A stretch of 57,354 nucleotides of DNA from Paracoccaceae bacterium (GCA_947449875.1 CANFSY010000006.1:1-57354), one strand, 5' to 3'. Positions 16,821 to 26,684 are shown, counted from the first letter of the stretch. The notes: generated from the letters alone by a model not told the origin. A program made the numbers and translations.

Positions 16821-17615
16821 ATGGCCCGACTTCCCACCTATTTCATCTCGCACGGCGGCGGGCCTTGGCCTTGGATCCCCAATATGCGCCAGATGCTGGC
16901 CAGCCTTGAGGTGTCGCTGGCGCGAATGCCAGCCGAGATTGGCACGGTGCCCAAAGCCATCTGCATGATCTCGGGCCATTGGGAGGCGGACAGCTTTGCC
17001 GTCATGACATCGCCCGCCCCCGGGATGCTGTATGATTACGGTGGCTTTCCGCCCGAAACCTACAAGATCGTCTACCCCGCCCCCGGTGCCCCGCAGATCG
17101 CCCAGCGCACCGCTGACCTGATCGCGGCGGCGGGCCTGCCCGTCAGCCTTGATCCCAAGCGCGGCTTTGACCACGGCACTTTTGCCCCCGCCTATGTGAT
17201 GTATCCCAAGGCCGATGTGCCGATCTATCAAGTCTCGTTGCAGCACGGCTATGATCCAGCCGCCCATTTCGCCCTTGGCCGCGCGCTGGCGCCATTGCGC
17301 GACGAGGGGGTTTTGATCGTGGGATCGGGTCTAAGCTACCACAACCTGCGCCTGTTCGGGCCGGGTGCCAAGGTGCCCTCTGCCGCCTTTGATGCGTGGT
17401 TGGACGATGCTATGGCAAAGACCGGCAAGGCACGCACCCAAGCCCTGATGAATTGGGAAAGCGCACCCTATGCCCGCACCTGCCACGCGCAAGAAGACCA
17501 CCTTGTGCCGCTGTTTGCCGCTTTGGGCGCGGCAGAGGATGACGTGGCTGTAAGGGTCTATCACGACGCCAATGTCTTTGGCGGGGTGACGGCATCTAGC
17601 TACAAGATCGGCTAA
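16821..17615 (+). CDS. Class III extradiol dioxygenase (LigB / 4,5-DOPA dioxygenase-like)
   Basis: A 264-residue LigB-superfamily enzyme of the YgiD/DODA type, which uses Fe(II) or zinc. Likely metal ligands and active-site histidines lie in ISHGGG (His11), SGHWEAD, FDHGTFAP and VYHDANVFGG. The family opens catechol rings, for example DOPA, but the bacterial members mostly have unproved substrates. AAGGAGA lies seven bases before the ATG. It stands alone, divergent from the ABC operon and ending seven bases from the moeB stop on the other strand. Confidence 0.85.
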   Translation: MARLPTYFISHGGGPWPWIPNMRQMLASLEVSLARMPAEIGTVPKAICMISGHWEADSFAVMTSPAPGMLYDYGGFPPETYKIVYPAPGAPQIAQRTADLIAAAGLPVSLDPKRGFDHGTFAPAYVMYPKADVPIYQVSLQHGYDPAAHFALGRALAPLRDEGVLIVGSGLSYHNLRLFGPGAKVPSAAFDAWLDDAMAKTGKARTQALMNWESAPYARTCHAQEDHLVPLFAALGAAEDDVAVRVYHDANVFGGVTASSYKIG

Positions 17616-17622
17616 ACGCGCT

Positions 17623-18660
17623 TCAGGGGTGCGCACCGCACACGGCACAGTCGGGGCGGCGGGTGATTTCGATCACCCGCGTTTCGGCGTAAAGCGCATC
17701 ATGGATCAGCAAGCGCCCGCGCAGGGTTAGGCCCGCGCCGGTGAGGTGTTTAACAGCCTCCATCGCCATCATCGCCCCGATCACCCCGGGCAGGGGGGCC
17801 GCCACGCCCGCCTCGGCACAGGTGGGCACAAGGCCCGGCGCGGGGCGGTCGGGGAAGATGCATTCATAACAGGGGGTGCCGTGGGCAGGATCATACAGCG
17901 ATATCTGCCCCTCCCACTGGGTGATGGCGGCAGAGATCAGCGGCACACCCGCCTGTGCGGCCATTTTGTTGACCAGATAGCGCGTGTCGAAATTATCGGA
18001 TCCGTCCAGCACCAGATCGTAGTCTTGCAAGACTGTGGCTGTGTGTTCGTCAAACCGGCGCTGATAGGGGCGCACGGTGACATAGGGGTTCAGGGCAAGA
18101 ATGGCGTCGCGCGCCGATTGCACCTTGGCAAGGCCAATGCCTTTGTCTTTATGGATAATCTGGCGCTGCAAATTGCTGGCATCGACGACATCTCCGTCCA
18201 TGACCCCGATGCAGCCCACCCCCGCCGCAGCCAAATACAACAGCGCCGGAGAGCCAAGCCCCCCCGCCCCAATCACCAAAACCCGCGCATTTTTCAGCGC
18301 CTTTTGCCCCGGCCCGCCGATTTCGCGCAGCATAATGTGGCGGGCGTAGCGGTTCAGCTCTTCGGGCGAAAAGGTGGGCGTGGGGGCGGGCTTGGGCTTT
18401 GAAACCTCTGCCCGCGCCTTCAGGCGCGAGACAAGCACCCCATAGCCCAAGCCCAAAAGAGCCAGCAGCGTCAACGCCGCCCAAACCCGCAGATCCTCGC
18501 CCAAAACCTTACGCAGCGGGTGGCCTGCGGGCAGCGCGGCCAAGCCCAAACCCGCCGCACCCCACAGCACCGAAACGACCAAAAGGCGCGCGCGGCGGGG
18601 GGTGCGAAACACAGCGCCCAAGCCCCAAAGCCCAGCCATCAACAGCAAAATCCCGATCAT
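17623..18660 (-). CDS. moeB: Molybdopterin-synthase adenylyltransferase MoeB with an N-terminal membrane region
   Basis: A 345-residue ThiF/MoeB/HesA protein. Residues 1-80 contain three hydrophobic segments (about 1-18, 26-46 and 58-78); the E1-like domain starts near residue 98 with [17 protein letters not shown]. The nucleotide-binding GAGGLGS is at 131-137, zinc cysteines at 264/267 (CYEC) and 338/341 (CAVC), and the candidate active-site cysteine at 281 (PTCAEAGV). MoeB adenylates the C-terminus of MoaD for molybdopterin synthesis; ThiF-like sulfur transfer to another carrier is an alternative. The ATG overlaps the dut stop (ATGA). Confidence 0.87.
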   Translation of the reverse strand: MIGILLLMAGLWGLGAVFRTPRRARLLVVSVLWGAAGLGLAALPAGHPLRKVLGEDLRVWAALTLLALLGLGYGVLVSRLKARAEVSKPKPAPTPTFSPEELNRYARHIMLREIGGPGQKALKNARVLVIGAGGLGSPALLYLAAAGVGCIGVMDGDVVDASNLQRQIIHKDKGIGLAKVQSARDAILALNPYVTVRPYQRRFDEHTATVLQDYDLVLDGSDNFDTRYLVNKMAAQAGVPLISAAITQWEGQISLYDPAHGTPCYECIFPDRPAPGLVPTCAEAGVAAPLPGVIGAMMAMEAVKHLTGAGLTLRGRLLIHDALYAETRVIEITRRPDCAVCGAHP

Positions 18661-19130
18661 TGGCGACCTGTCGAGCCAAAGCCGCCATCGCCGCGCGCGG
18701 TTTGGCCCAAGGCCGCCACCACCGCAAAGCGGGCCTGCACCACGGGGGCCACCACCATTTGCGCGATCCTCTCGCCGTGGCGGATGGTGTAAGGGTCAGC
18801 CCCAAGGTTGGCCAAAATCACCCCCAAAGGCCCGCGATAATCGCTGTCGATCGTGCCCGGAGCGTTGGGGATGATCAGGCCAAACTTGGCGGCAAGGCCA
18901 GAACGGGGGCGGATTTGCACCTCGTAGCCCGCAGGGATTTCCAGCCGCAGACCGGTGGGAAAAATCGCCCGCGCCATGGGTCCCAGCACAAGGCCCAAGG
19001 TGCGGTCCTCGGGGCGAAGGTTCACGCGCAGATCGGCCCCCGCAGCCCCTGCCGTTTCATAGGCGGGCAAGGGCAGGGTCTGGTCGGCCCAATCTTCCCA
19101 GAGCAGTTGGATCAGGGGCGCGTCAGTCAT
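18657..19130 (-). CDS. dut: Deoxyuridine 5'-triphosphate nucleotidohydrolase (dUTPase)
   Basis: A 157-residue trimeric dUTPase with all five family motifs: AGAAGADLR (27-35), PRSGLA (75-80), [13 protein letters not shown] (92-104), RIAQMVVAP (121-129) and the C-terminal GDGGFGSTG (148-156). It hydrolyses dUTP to dUMP, keeping uracil out of DNA and feeding dTMP synthesis. The start at 19130 overlaps the end of coaBC by eight bases. The coaBC-dut pairing is common in proteobacteria. Confidence 0.96.
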   Translation of the reverse strand: MTDAPLIQLLWEDWADQTLPLPAYETAGAAGADLRVNLRPEDRTLGLVLGPMARAIFPTGLRLEIPAGYEVQIRPRSGLAAKFGLIIPNAPGTIDSDYRGPLGVILANLGADPYTIRHGERIAQMVVAPVVQARFAVVAALGQTARGDGGFGSTGRQ

Positions 19131-20322
19131 GCTGCAACGCCTGAGCGATGCGCGCCGCCAACTGCGCCGCGACAGAATTCTTGGCCATGCGGGGCCACGT
19201 TTCCTCGCCCGTGGCGGTGATCAAGGTCACGCTGTTTTCCGACCCGCCCATGATGCCGGTGTGGAGAGAGACATCATTCGCCACGATCCAGTCACACCCC
19301 TTGCGCAGGCGTTTGGCGCGGGCATGGGCCAGCACGTCATCGGTTTCAGCGGCAAAGCCAACCACCAAAGCGGGGCGGGTGTCGCCGCGCGAAATCGTCG
19401 CCAGAATGTCGGGATTTTCGACAAACCGCAGCGCGGGGGCTTGGCCGCTGCCGTCTTTCTTCACCTTTGAGGTCGACGCGTTTTCCACCCGCCAATCCGC
19501 CACGGCTGCCGCAAAAACAGCCGCCCGCGCGGGCAAAGCCGCCTCGACCGCTGCCAGCATTTCTTGGGCGGTTTGAACCGCCACCACCCGCACGCCGTCC
19601 GGCGGGGGAACAACGGCTGGCCCCGTCACAAAGGTCACCGATGCCCCCAGATCGCGCAAAGCCGCCGCAATCGCCGCACCTTGCGCACCGGACGAGCGGT
19701 TGGCGATGTAGCGCACCGGATCAATCGCCTCATGCGTGGGGCCAGAGGTGACGATCACATGCTGCCCCGCTAGCGGCCCCTGCACCAGCATCGCGCGAAT
19801 GGCGGCCAAGATCGCCTCGGGTTCGGCCATGCGGCCGGGGCCATGTTCGCCGCAGGCCATCTCGCCGGCGTCAGGGCCGACAAAGCGGATAGAGTCGCTG
19901 CGTAAGGTGGCCAGATTGCGCTGGGTGGCGGGGTGCTGCCACATGCGCACATTCATCGCGGGGGCCAGAAGCACGGGCGTATCGGTCGCCAAAAGCAGGG
20001 TTGACGCCAGATCATCCGCGCGGCCCGCCGCCATCTTGGCCATCAGGTCCGCCGTGGCCGGTGCGACCACGATCAGATCGGCACTGCGCGACAGTTCGAT
20101 ATGGCCCATCTCGGCCTCTTCGGTCAGATCAAACAGGGCGCTGTGCACCTTTTGGCCTGCGAGGGCAGAGACTGACAAGGGCGTGACACACTGCGCGCCG
20201 GCTTGGGTCAGCACGGGGGTGACAGCACATCCCTGCCCCCGCAAAAGGCGGATCAGCGACAGCGCCTTATAAGCAGATATCCCGCCGCCGATAATCAGTA
20301 GAACGCGTTTGCCCGTTAGCAT
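19123..20322 (-). CDS. coaBC: Bifunctional phosphopantothenoylcysteine decarboxylase / phosphopantothenate-cysteine ligase
   Basis: A 399-residue two-domain enzyme of CoA synthesis. The N-terminal CoaC flavoprotein domain has [10 protein letters not shown], the active-site His74 in MGHIELSR, the PAMN motif (121-124) and Cys157 in [10 protein letters not shown]. The C-terminal CoaB domain begins near 185 with [25 protein letters not shown] and carries KVKKDG. Both activities act in the cytosol on successive CoA intermediates. It begins 73 bases after the rpoH-like stop and runs into dut. Confidence 0.95.
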   Translation of the reverse strand: MLTGKRVLLIIGGGISAYKALSLIRLLRGQGCAVTPVLTQAGAQCVTPLSVSALAGQKVHSALFDLTEEAEMGHIELSRSADLIVVAPATADLMAKMAAGRADDLASTLLLATDTPVLLAPAMNVRMWQHPATQRNLATLRSDSIRFVGPDAGEMACGEHGPGRMAEPEAILAAIRAMLVQGPLAGQHVIVTSGPTHEAIDPVRYIANRSSGAQGAAIAAALRDLGASVTFVTGPAVVPPPDGVRVVAVQTAQEMLAAVEAALPARAAVFAAAVADWRVENASTSKVKKDGSGQAPALRFVENPDILATISRGDTRPALVVGFAAETDDVLAHARAKRLRKGCDWIVANDVSLHTGIMGGSENSVTLITATGEETWPRMAKNSVAAQLAARIAQALQHD

Positions 20323-20395
20323 GAGGCCCCCTTGGATGTCGCAAGGTTACGGGCCACGCTGCGCGAACTCAACCCTTGGCGCGCAAAACCCAAGC

Positions 20396-21274
20396 CTAGC
20401 GCAAGAACTCGCGCGGCGATGCGCCTTGCGCTTCCAAAGCGCGGCGCAGTTTGGCAAAGGCTGCGGCTTCAAGCTGGCGGATCCGCTCTTTGGACAGTTT
20501 CAGTTCCAATCCCAAAGATTCCAGCGTGCGCGGCGCTTCGACCAGTTGGCGTTCGCGCACAATCATCCGCTCGCGCGGGGACAGCGTGTTCAAGGCAAAG
20601 GTCAGATGATCGCGCAAAACAGCGCGGTCATGGGTGCTGGCAAAGCGATCAGCGGCTTGGGTCGATTCATCTTCCAGCACGTCGATCCATTCGCGCCCGT
20701 CTTCATCCGACGCCTGCGTGGCATTCAGAGAGGCGTCAGACCCCGACAGCCTGCCATCCATCATCGCCACATCGCCCAAGGGCACGCCCAGTTCCAGCGC
20801 CACAGCCTCGCGCAGATCTTGGCCTTCCAGCACACGGCCTTCGGCGGCAGCTTCGCGCACCAAGCGCGCCTCGACCCGACGCATGTTGAAAAACAGCGAC
20901 TTTTGCGAGGTGGTGGACCCTGTGCGCACCATCGACCAGTTGCGCATCACATAGTCTTGCAACTGCGCTTTGATCCAGAACATCGCATAGGTCGAAAAGC
21001 GCACGCCGCGATCGGGGTCGAACTTTTCGGCGGCTTTCATCAGGCCCATGGCGGCTTCTTGCGTAAGATCGGGCATGGCGGCCCCGTAACGGCGAAACTT
21101 CGCGGCCATCGACAGAGCCAAGCGCATGTAGGCCGTGATCAATGTATCCAACGCCGCCTTATCGCGGGTGTCGCGCCATGCGCGGGCCAAGGCCGCCTCT
21201 TGCTCGGCCCCCAGCAGGGCGGCGGCGCGGGCTTTCGTGGTCAGCCGGATGTCAGCAAATTGTTCTTGAGCCAT
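20396..21274 (-). CDS. rpoH: RNA polymerase sigma-32 family factor, RpoHII type
   Basis: A 292-residue sigma-70 family group 3 factor. Region 2 is clear: LITAYMRLALSMAAKFRRYGA, the DLTQEAAMGLMKAAEKFDPDRGVRFSTYAMFWIKAQLQDYVMRNWSMV core, and an RpoH-box-like SQKSLFFNMRR near 124-133. Region 4 is LSPRERMIVRERQL...KLSKERIRQLEAAAFAKLR. Alphaproteobacteria often carry two RpoH factors; position next to coaBC and sequence features such as the box variant suggest RpoHII, which serves the singlet-oxygen/oxidative stress response in Rhodobacter. The RpoHI/RpoHII choice is an inference. Confidence 0.88.
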   Translation of the reverse strand: MAQEQFADIRLTTKARAAALLGAEQEAALARAWRDTRDKAALDTLITAYMRLALSMAAKFRRYGAAMPDLTQEAAMGLMKAAEKFDPDRGVRFSTYAMFWIKAQLQDYVMRNWSMVRTGSTTSQKSLFFNMRRVEARLVREAAAEGRVLEGQDLREAVALELGVPLGDVAMMDGRLSGSDASLNATQASDEDGREWIDVLEDESTQAADRFASTHDRAVLRDHLTFALNTLSPRERMIVRERQLVEAPRTLESLGLELKLSKERIRQLEAAAFAKLRRALEAQGASPREFLR

Positions 21275-21355
21275 GGTGGGTGTCCCAAATTGATCAACGG
21301 CGATCCGGGGCTTGGCATTTGCCCGAATTGATTAACTATGGTACGGGGCCAAAGC

Positions 21356-21922
21356 ATGATTGGATCACACCACGACATAAAATTACCAAGCCTAAGCTTG
21401 GTTGTGGGCGGCGCGCGGTCGGGCAAATCGCGGCTGGCCGAAGGCTTGGTTCTGGCCAGCGGGCGACCGCGCCATTACATCGCCACAGCCCAAGCATGGG
21501 ACGGGGAAATGCGCGCCCGCATCGCAGCCCACCAAGACGACCGCGGGGCAGACTGGATCACCCACGAAGTGCCCCGCGATGTGGCGGCCACTTTGGCCAC
21601 CCTGCCTGCCGATCACGTGGTTTTGCTGGATTGTGCGACCTTGTGGTTGACCAATGTGTTGCTGGCCGAGGCTGACATGCCCCAAGAGTGCGCCGCACTT
21701 CTGGCCGCCCTGACCGCCTGCAAGGCCCCGGTGGTCGTGGTGTCAAACGAGGTGGGCTGGGGCATTGTGCCCGACAACGCCCTTGCCCGCGCCTTTCGTG
21801 ACCATCAGGGGCGGCTGAACCAGCAGATCGCGGCGGCGGCGGGCTTGGTGGTCGGGGTGATGGCAGGCTTGCCCATGGTCTTGAAGGGGCGTTTGCCCCA
21901 CGCATTTAACGCTGGTTTGTAA
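21356..21922 (+). CDS. cobU: Adenosylcobinamide kinase / cobinamide-phosphate guanylyltransferase
   Basis: A 188-residue CobU/CobP enzyme of the cobalamin nucleotide-loop pathway. It has the P-loop GGARSGKS (18-25), RPRHYIATAQAWDGEMRARIAAHQ with the guanylylated-histidine region, LLDCATLWLTNVL and VVSNEVGWGIVPDNALARAFRD. An ATG at 21338 would add six residues; neither start has a strong Shine-Dalgarno, and the downstream one fits family length better. No other cobalamin gene is in the window. It is divergent from rpoH across about 80 bases. Confidence 0.92.
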   Translation: MIGSHHDIKLPSLSLVVGGARSGKSRLAEGLVLASGRPRHYIATAQAWDGEMRARIAAHQDDRGADWITHEVPRDVAATLATLPADHVVLLDCATLWLTNVLLAEADMPQECAALLAALTACKAPVVVVSNEVGWGIVPDNALARAFRDHQGRLNQQIAAAAGLVVGVMAGLPMVLKGRLPHAFNAGL

Positions 21923-21936
21923 GGGAAGGATATAAC

Positions 21937-22803
21937 ATGACATATGATCTTGTGATCGGCGACCGCGCCTATTCCAGTTGGTCGCTGCGCGGCTGGTTGC
22001 TGTTTGATGCCTTTGGCATTCCGGTGAAAACCCATCTGGCGCGGCTGTACAGCGATGCGCTGCCCAATATGCTGCGCGATTATCCTCCGGCCAAGACGGC
22101 GCCCACGATGCGCACGCCCGACGGGGTTGTGGTGCCAGAAACCATTGCCATCGCCGAAGAACTCGCCTCGCGCCATCCGCAGGCAGGGATATGGCCGCAA
22201 GAGCCCAAGGCGCGGGCCGTGGCGCGCGTGCTGGCGGCCGAGATGCACGCAGGCTTTGGCGCGCTGCGCAGCCATTGCCCGATGAACCTGCGCGTCAGCT
22301 ACACCGATTGCGCACCGAGCGAGGCGGTCTTGGCCGATCTGGCGCGGCTGGAAACCATCTGGGCTTGGGGCAAGGCGCAGACGGGTGGCGTGTGGCTTGC
22401 AGGCGACTATTCCGCAGCCGATGCCTTTTTTGCACCGGTTGCTGCGCGCATTGCAGGCTATAACCTGCCCGTGTCCGCCCCGGCGATGGACTATGTGCAA
22501 GCCCATTTGGCCCACCCGTCCTTTCGCCGCTGGCGGGCTATGGCGCAGGTCGATGGGGCTGATCAAGACTTTTACCGCCGCGATTGGCCGCAACGCCCTT
22601 GGCCCGGCCCGCAGCCTCTGGCGGCCCGCGCCGTCAGCGGCACGCAGGCCGAAAACACCGCCTGCCCCTATTCCGGCCAACCCGTGACCCATGTGCTAGA
22701 GATGAGCGGCCGCAGGTTTGGCTTTTGCAACGCCTTTTGCCGCGACAAGACCGTGGCCGACCCCGAAGCGTGGCCCGCCTTTATGGGTTTGCTTCACCCC
22801 TAA
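21937..22803 (+). CDS. Glutathione S-transferase with a C-terminal cysteine-rich tail
   Basis: A 288-residue protein. Residues 1-80 are a thioredoxin-fold GST domain (IGDRAYSSWSLRGWLLFDAFGIP, with Ser residues in the usual active-site area and PETIAIAEEL for the glutathione gamma-glutamyl contact). The helical GST_C domain follows to about 215. The last about 50 residues form an extra unit, TACPYSGQPVTHVLEMSGRRFGFCNAFCRDKTVADPEAWPAF, resembling a YHS/TRASH metal-binding module. AAGGGAAGGA precedes the ATG, 14 bases after cobU. The combination suggests metal- or thiol-linked detoxification, but no substrate is known. Confidence 0.85.
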   Translation: MTYDLVIGDRAYSSWSLRGWLLFDAFGIPVKTHLARLYSDALPNMLRDYPPAKTAPTMRTPDGVVVPETIAIAEELASRHPQAGIWPQEPKARAVARVLAAEMHAGFGALRSHCPMNLRVSYTDCAPSEAVLADLARLETIWAWGKAQTGGVWLAGDYSAADAFFAPVAARIAGYNLPVSAPAMDYVQAHLAHPSFRRWRAMAQVDGADQDFYRRDWPQRPWPGPQPLAARAVSGTQAENTACPYSGQPVTHVLEMSGRRFGFCNAFCRDKTVADPEAWPAFMGLLHP

Positions 22804-22828
22804 AGCGGGATCACCCCGTTTGACGCAA

Positions 22829-22847
22829 GAGGTGCGTTTAGCACCTC
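22829..22847. other. Small hairpin between gst and yifB
   Basis: GAGGTGC pairs with GCACCTC around GTTTA. It sits 26 bases past the gst stop and about 70 bases before yifB. No T-tract follows. It may be the 3' end structure of the gst transcript; nothing else marks it. Confidence 0.3.
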
Positions 22848-22918
22848 GGCGCAGGGGCGGTTTACCATTCGTTAAGCATTCCCGCGCTATCGCTAGGCTT
22901 GGGAATGGGGGGCGTGGC

Positions 22919-24433
22919 ATGGTGGCAGTGGCCTATACGGTGGCCTTCGAAGGGGTAGACGCCCGCATGGTCGAGGTGCAGTGCGCCGTGGCCCCCGGGA
23001 TGCCTTATTTCGGCGTGGTGGGTTTGGCCGACAAGGCTGTGTCAGAAGCGCGCGAGCGGGTGAAGGCGGCGCTGAATGCGATGGCGATTGCCCTGCCCTC
23101 CAAACGCATCATGGTGAACCTGTCGCCGGCGGATATGCCCAAAGAGGGGTCGCATTTCGATCTGCCGATTGCTTTGGCGGTGCTGGCGGCGATTGACATC
23201 TTGCCCAAGGACGCGGTCGAAGGCGTGGTCAGCTTGGGTGAATTGTCGCTGGATGGGCGGTTGATGCCTGTGCTGGGGGCTTTGCCTGCAGCGGTGGCTG
23301 CGGCGGCAGAAGACAAAGCCCTGCTCTGCCCCAAGGCCTGCGGGGCAGAGGCGGCTTGGGTGGGGGCCACCACGGTGTGGGCTGCGGCCTCTTTGGGCGA
23401 GGTGGTGGCGCATTTCACCGGACGCCAACCCTTGGCCCAAGCGCAAGCGGGCGAAGTTCTGGCAGCCCCTGCGGGGCGCGATCTGCGCGATGTAAAGGGC
23501 CAAGAACGCGCCAAGCGGGCGCTAGAGATTGCCGCCGCAGGCCGGCATCATATGCTGATGATCGGCTCTCCGGGGTCGGGCAAGTCTATGCTGGCGGCAC
23601 GGATGGCGGGGATCTTGCCGCCCTTGTCGGCGGGCGAGGCGCTGGAAACCTCGATGATCCATTCGCTGGCCGGATTGCTCAGCGAAGGCGGGATCAACCG
23701 CGCGCGGCCGTTTCGCGAACCGCACCACACGGCGTCAATGGCGGCGATTGTGGGGGGGGGCAAGGGGGCCAAACCGGGCGAGGTCAGCTTGGCCCACAAC
23801 GGCGTGCTGTTCTTAGACGAATTCCCCGAATTCCCGCGCCCTGTGCTGGAAACCCTGCGCCAGCCGATCGAAACGGGCGATATCGTTGTGGCACGGGCGA
23901 ATGCGCATGTGCGCTATCCCTGCCGGTTCTTGCTGATTGCCGCCGCAAATCCGTGCAAATGCGGCTATATGACAGACCCCGCCCGCGCCTGCGCACGGGT
24001 GCCGCTGTGTGGCGAGGAGTATTTGGGCCGGATTTCAGGGCCCTTGATGGACCGGTTCGATCTGCGGGTTGATGTGCCGCCGGTGGCCTATACCGACCTT
24101 GATTTGCCCGCCACAGGCGAAACTTCGGCCACGGTGGCGGCACGGGTAGACCGCGCCCGCGCGGTGCAGGCAGCACGGTTCAAAGACCACCCCAAAGTGC
24201 GGGTGAATGCTGACAGCGAAGGCGCGATGCTGGAAGACATCGCCACCCCCGATGCCGAAAGCCGCGCGCTGCTGGGCCGCGTGGCCGAACGCTTTGGCCT
24301 GACGGCCCGGGGCTATCACCGCATTTTGCGGGTGGCGCGCACCATCGCCGATCTGGACGGTGCCGCCACGGTCAAGCAGCCCCACGTGGCCGAGGCGGTC
24401 AGCTATCGGCTGAGCTCTTCGGCCAAGGGCTAG
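22919..24433 (+). CDS. YifB/ComM-family Mg-chelatase-like AAA+ ATPase
   Basis: A 504-residue protein. The N-terminal ChlI-like domain begins [21 protein letters not shown] and contains [18 protein letters not shown] and [22 protein letters not shown]. The AAA+ domain has Walker A GSPGSGKS, Walker [11 protein letters not shown], and a zinc-like cysteine group CKCGY...[11 protein letters not shown]. ComM, its best-studied relative, is a hexameric helicase that aids branch migration of incoming DNA during natural transformation. The ATG at 22919 gives the family's length; an upstream open frame from 22718 overlaps gst and is not credible. Its TAG shares CTAG with the gshB stop. Confidence 0.92.
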   Translation: MVAVAYTVAFEGVDARMVEVQCAVAPGMPYFGVVGLADKAVSEARERVKAALNAMAIALPSKRIMVNLSPADMPKEGSHFDLPIALAVLAAIDILPKDAVEGVVSLGELSLDGRLMPVLGALPAAVAAAAEDKALLCPKACGAEAAWVGATTVWAAASLGEVVAHFTGRQPLAQAQAGEVLAAPAGRDLRDVKGQERAKRALEIAAAGRHHMLMIGSPGSGKSMLAARMAGILPPLSAGEALETSMIHSLAGLLSEGGINRARPFREPHHTASMAAIVGGGKGAKPGEVSLAHNGVLFLDEFPEFPRPVLETLRQPIETGDIVVARANAHVRYPCRFLLIAAANPCKCGYMTDPARACARVPLCGEEYLGRISGPLMDRFDLRVDVPPVAYTDLDLPATGETSATVAARVDRARAVQAARFKDHPKVRVNADSEGAMLEDIATPDAESRALLGRVAERFGLTARGYHRILRVARTIADLDGAATVKQPHVAEAVSYRLSSSAKG

Positions 24434-25380
24434 CGGCGGGCGGCGACCTTGGCCTCGATCACTTCCCAGATGCGGGCGGCGGTGTTGGTGCCGTCAAACC
24501 GCTCAAGCTCTTGAATGCCGGTCGGAGAGGTGACGTTGATCTCGGTCAGCCAATTGCCAATCACATCAATGCCGACAAAAACCTGCCCCTTTTCGCGCAA
24601 GGTCGGGCCGATGGCGGCGCAGATTTCCAGATCGCGCGGGGTCAGGCCGATCTTTTCCGGCCGCCCGCCGACATGCATGTTCGAGCGCGTCTCACCAGGT
24701 TGGGGAACGCGGTTGATGGCACCGACAGGCTCGCCGTCGACAAGGATGATCCGCTTGTCGCCCTTGGCCACGTCGGGCAGAAATTTCTGCACGATCAAAG
24801 GCTCGCGGCTCATCGAGGTGAAAAGTTCAAACAGGCTGGACAGGTTGCGATCGTTCGGATCCAGCCGAAAGACGCCCGCCCCGCCATTGCCGTACAGCGG
24901 CTTGAGGATAATGTCGCCGTGCTTGGCCTTGAATGCGCGAATCGTGGCCAGATCGCGAGAGACCGCGGTGGGCGGGGTGAGTTCCGGAAATTGCAGGACC
25001 AACAGCTTCTCGGGGCAGTTGCGCACCCAGAAGGGGTCGTTGACGACCAAGGTCTTGGGATGGATCATGTCCAACAAATGGGTGGTGGTGATATAGCCCA
25101 TGTCAAACGGCGGGTCTTGGCGCAGCCAGACCACATCCATATCGGCCAGATCCACCTCGGTTTCAGGGCCAAAGGTCACATGGTTGCCAAGCTCGCGGCG
25201 CAGCGTGATGGGAAAGCCCCGCGCGATCACGCGACCCTCGACATAGGCCAGACGGTCGGGCGCATAGTAAAACAAACTATGCCCGCGCGCCTCGGCCTCT
25301 AACCCGATGCGGTAGGTGCTATCCCCATTGATATTCACAGATCCGATGGGATCCATCTGCAAAGCAACTTTAAGGGCCAT
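24430..25380 (-). CDS. gshB: Glutathione synthetase
   Basis: A 316-residue ATP-grasp enzyme, full length for bacterial GshB, joining gamma-glutamylcysteine and glycine. It opens [22 protein letters not shown], has the ATP-grasp lysine in [19 protein letters not shown], and ends with [17 protein letters not shown], the metal- and ATP-binding end. It lies 72 bases after yraN on the same strand, and overlaps the yifB stop tail to tail by four bases (CTAG). GGAGACGG lies upstream of the ATG. Confidence 0.95.
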   Translation of the reverse strand: MALKVALQMDPIGSVNINGDSTYRIGLEAEARGHSLFYYAPDRLAYVEGRVIARGFPITLRRELGNHVTFGPETEVDLADMDVVWLRQDPPFDMGYITTTHLLDMIHPKTLVVNDPFWVRNCPEKLLVLQFPELTPPTAVSRDLATIRAFKAKHGDIILKPLYGNGGAGVFRLDPNDRNLSSLFELFTSMSREPLIVQKFLPDVAKGDKRIILVDGEPVGAINRVPQPGETRSNMHVGGRPEKIGLTPRDLEICAAIGPTLREKGQVFVGIDVIGNWLTEINVTSPTGIQELERFDGTNTAARIWEVIEAKVAARR

Positions 25381-25452
25381 GACCGTCTCCTTGATCTGGC
25401 ACCCTAAATGACCCAGCCTGCCGCCAGATGCAATTGAACAGGTGAACGCCGC

Positions 25453-25818
25453 TTACGCAGCAAGGGCGTTTTCGATGATTTCGATTCGGCCCTGCCCATC
25501 GACCAAGGCCACGTCAAAGCGCATGTCAGTCAATTGGCCCGCGGGTTCGCTGCCCACGAATTCTGACGCGGTGGCCATGATGCGGCGTTGTTGCGGCCAC
25601 GTCAGATGTTCGGCGGCCAAAGCATGGGTGCTGCTTTTCTTGACTTCGATGAACACCACGGTGTCGCCTTCGCGAACGATCAAATCAATTTCGCCTATGC
25701 TGCCACGCCAGCGCCGCGCTATGACGGGGCGGCCAGAGCGGTCGTACAGCTGCGACACCTGATCTTCGGCGGCAAGGCCGGCGTGATAAGATGTCTTTCC
25801 CCGCGCGGCGCGGGTCAT
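25453..25818 (-). CDS. YraN family protein (UPF0102), endonuclease-like
   Basis: A 121-residue protein of UPF0102. It keeps the restriction-endonuclease-like core: GLAAEDQVSQLY, RRWRGSIGEIDLIVREGDTVVFIEVKKS, where GEIDLI and the later FIEVK give the acidic and lysine residues typical of PD-(D/E)XK nucleases. Its role is not settled in any organism. It overlaps the rsmI stop (ATGA) and so follows rsmI in one transcript, as yraN follows yraL-yraM in enterobacteria. Confidence 0.9.
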   Translation of the reverse strand: MTRAARGKTSYHAGLAAEDQVSQLYDRSGRPVIARRWRGSIGEIDLIVREGDTVVFIEVKKSSTHALAAEHLTWPQQRRIMATASEFVGSEPAGQLTDMRFDVALVDGQGRIEIIENALAA

Positions 25819-26684
25819 GGGCGGGGCCCCAAAGACAGGGCCAGTTGATACAAATCGCGGCGGGTCAGGCCGAAAGCTTGGGCCACTTGGGCCGCCGCAT
25901 CTTTGCTGGACTGGGTTTTCAACGCTTCGCGCAAGGCATCCTCGACAGTTTGGGCATCGGCTTGCACCGGATCGGCCCGGTCAACCACCACCACGATTTC
26001 CCCCTTCAAATCCCGCCCGGCCAGGCTATCGGACAGCTCGCCCAAGGTGCCGCGCACGATTTCCTCGAATCGCTTGGTCAGTTCGCGGCAGATAGCGGCC
26101 TGCCGATTTGCCCCAAGTGTCTCGATCATATCACGAAGGCAGGCATCAATTCTTCTAGGAGATTCATAAAATACGATCGATCCGGGCACCTGTGCGACTT
26201 CGCGCAGCGCGGTTTTGCGCGCCGCCGATTTTGGCGGCAAGAAGCCTGCAAAAAAGAAGCGGTCGGTGGGCAGGCCCGACACGCTCAGCGCGCATAACAG
26301 CGCCGAAGGGCCCGGCGCTGCCAGCACCGTCAGCCCCGCATCAATCGCCGCGCGGGCCAGTTGAAAGCCCGGGTCCGCCACCAGCGGCGTGCCCGCTTCG
26401 GACGCGTAGGCCACTGATTTTCCAGCCTTTAGCGCCTCAATCAAGCGCGGGCGCATTTGGTCGCCGTTGTGGTCGTGATAGGCCAGCACCATCCGCCCGT
26501 TCAGCGCCACGCCGTGCATCTCCATCAGGTGGCGCAGGGTGCGGGTGTCTTCGGCGGCCAACACATCGGCCCCCGCCAAGATATCCAAAGCGCGCAGCGT
26601 GATGTCGCGGGCCGCCCCGATCGGCGTTGCCACAAAATGCAGGCCCGGTTGGATGGCGTTCGGGCTTTGGGTCCAACTGCTCAT
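25815..26684 (-). CDS. rsmI: 16S rRNA 2'-O-methyltransferase RsmI
   Basis: A 289-residue SAM-dependent methyltransferase that modifies C1402 of 16S rRNA. The tetrapyrrole-methylase fold is recognised from LHFVATPIGAARDITLRALDIL, LAAEDTRTLRHLMEMHG, VAYASEAGTPLVADPGFQLARAA and APGPSALLCALSVSGLPTDRFFFAGFLP. The C-terminal helical part (about 230-285) is the RsmI extension. It is divergent from the lipoprotein gene across 135 bases and heads the rsmI-yraN pair. Confidence 0.95.
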   Translation of the reverse strand: MSSWTQSPNAIQPGLHFVATPIGAARDITLRALDILAGADVLAAEDTRTLRHLMEMHGVALNGRMVLAYHDHNGDQMRPRLIEALKAGKSVAYASEAGTPLVADPGFQLARAAIDAGLTVLAAPGPSALLCALSVSGLPTDRFFFAGFLPPKSAARKTALREVAQVPGSIVFYESPRRIDACLRDMIETLGANRQAAICRELTKRFEEIVRGTLGELSDSLAGRDLKGEIVVVVDRADPVQADAQTVEDALREALKTQSSKDAAAQVAQAFGLTRRDLYQLALSLGPRP

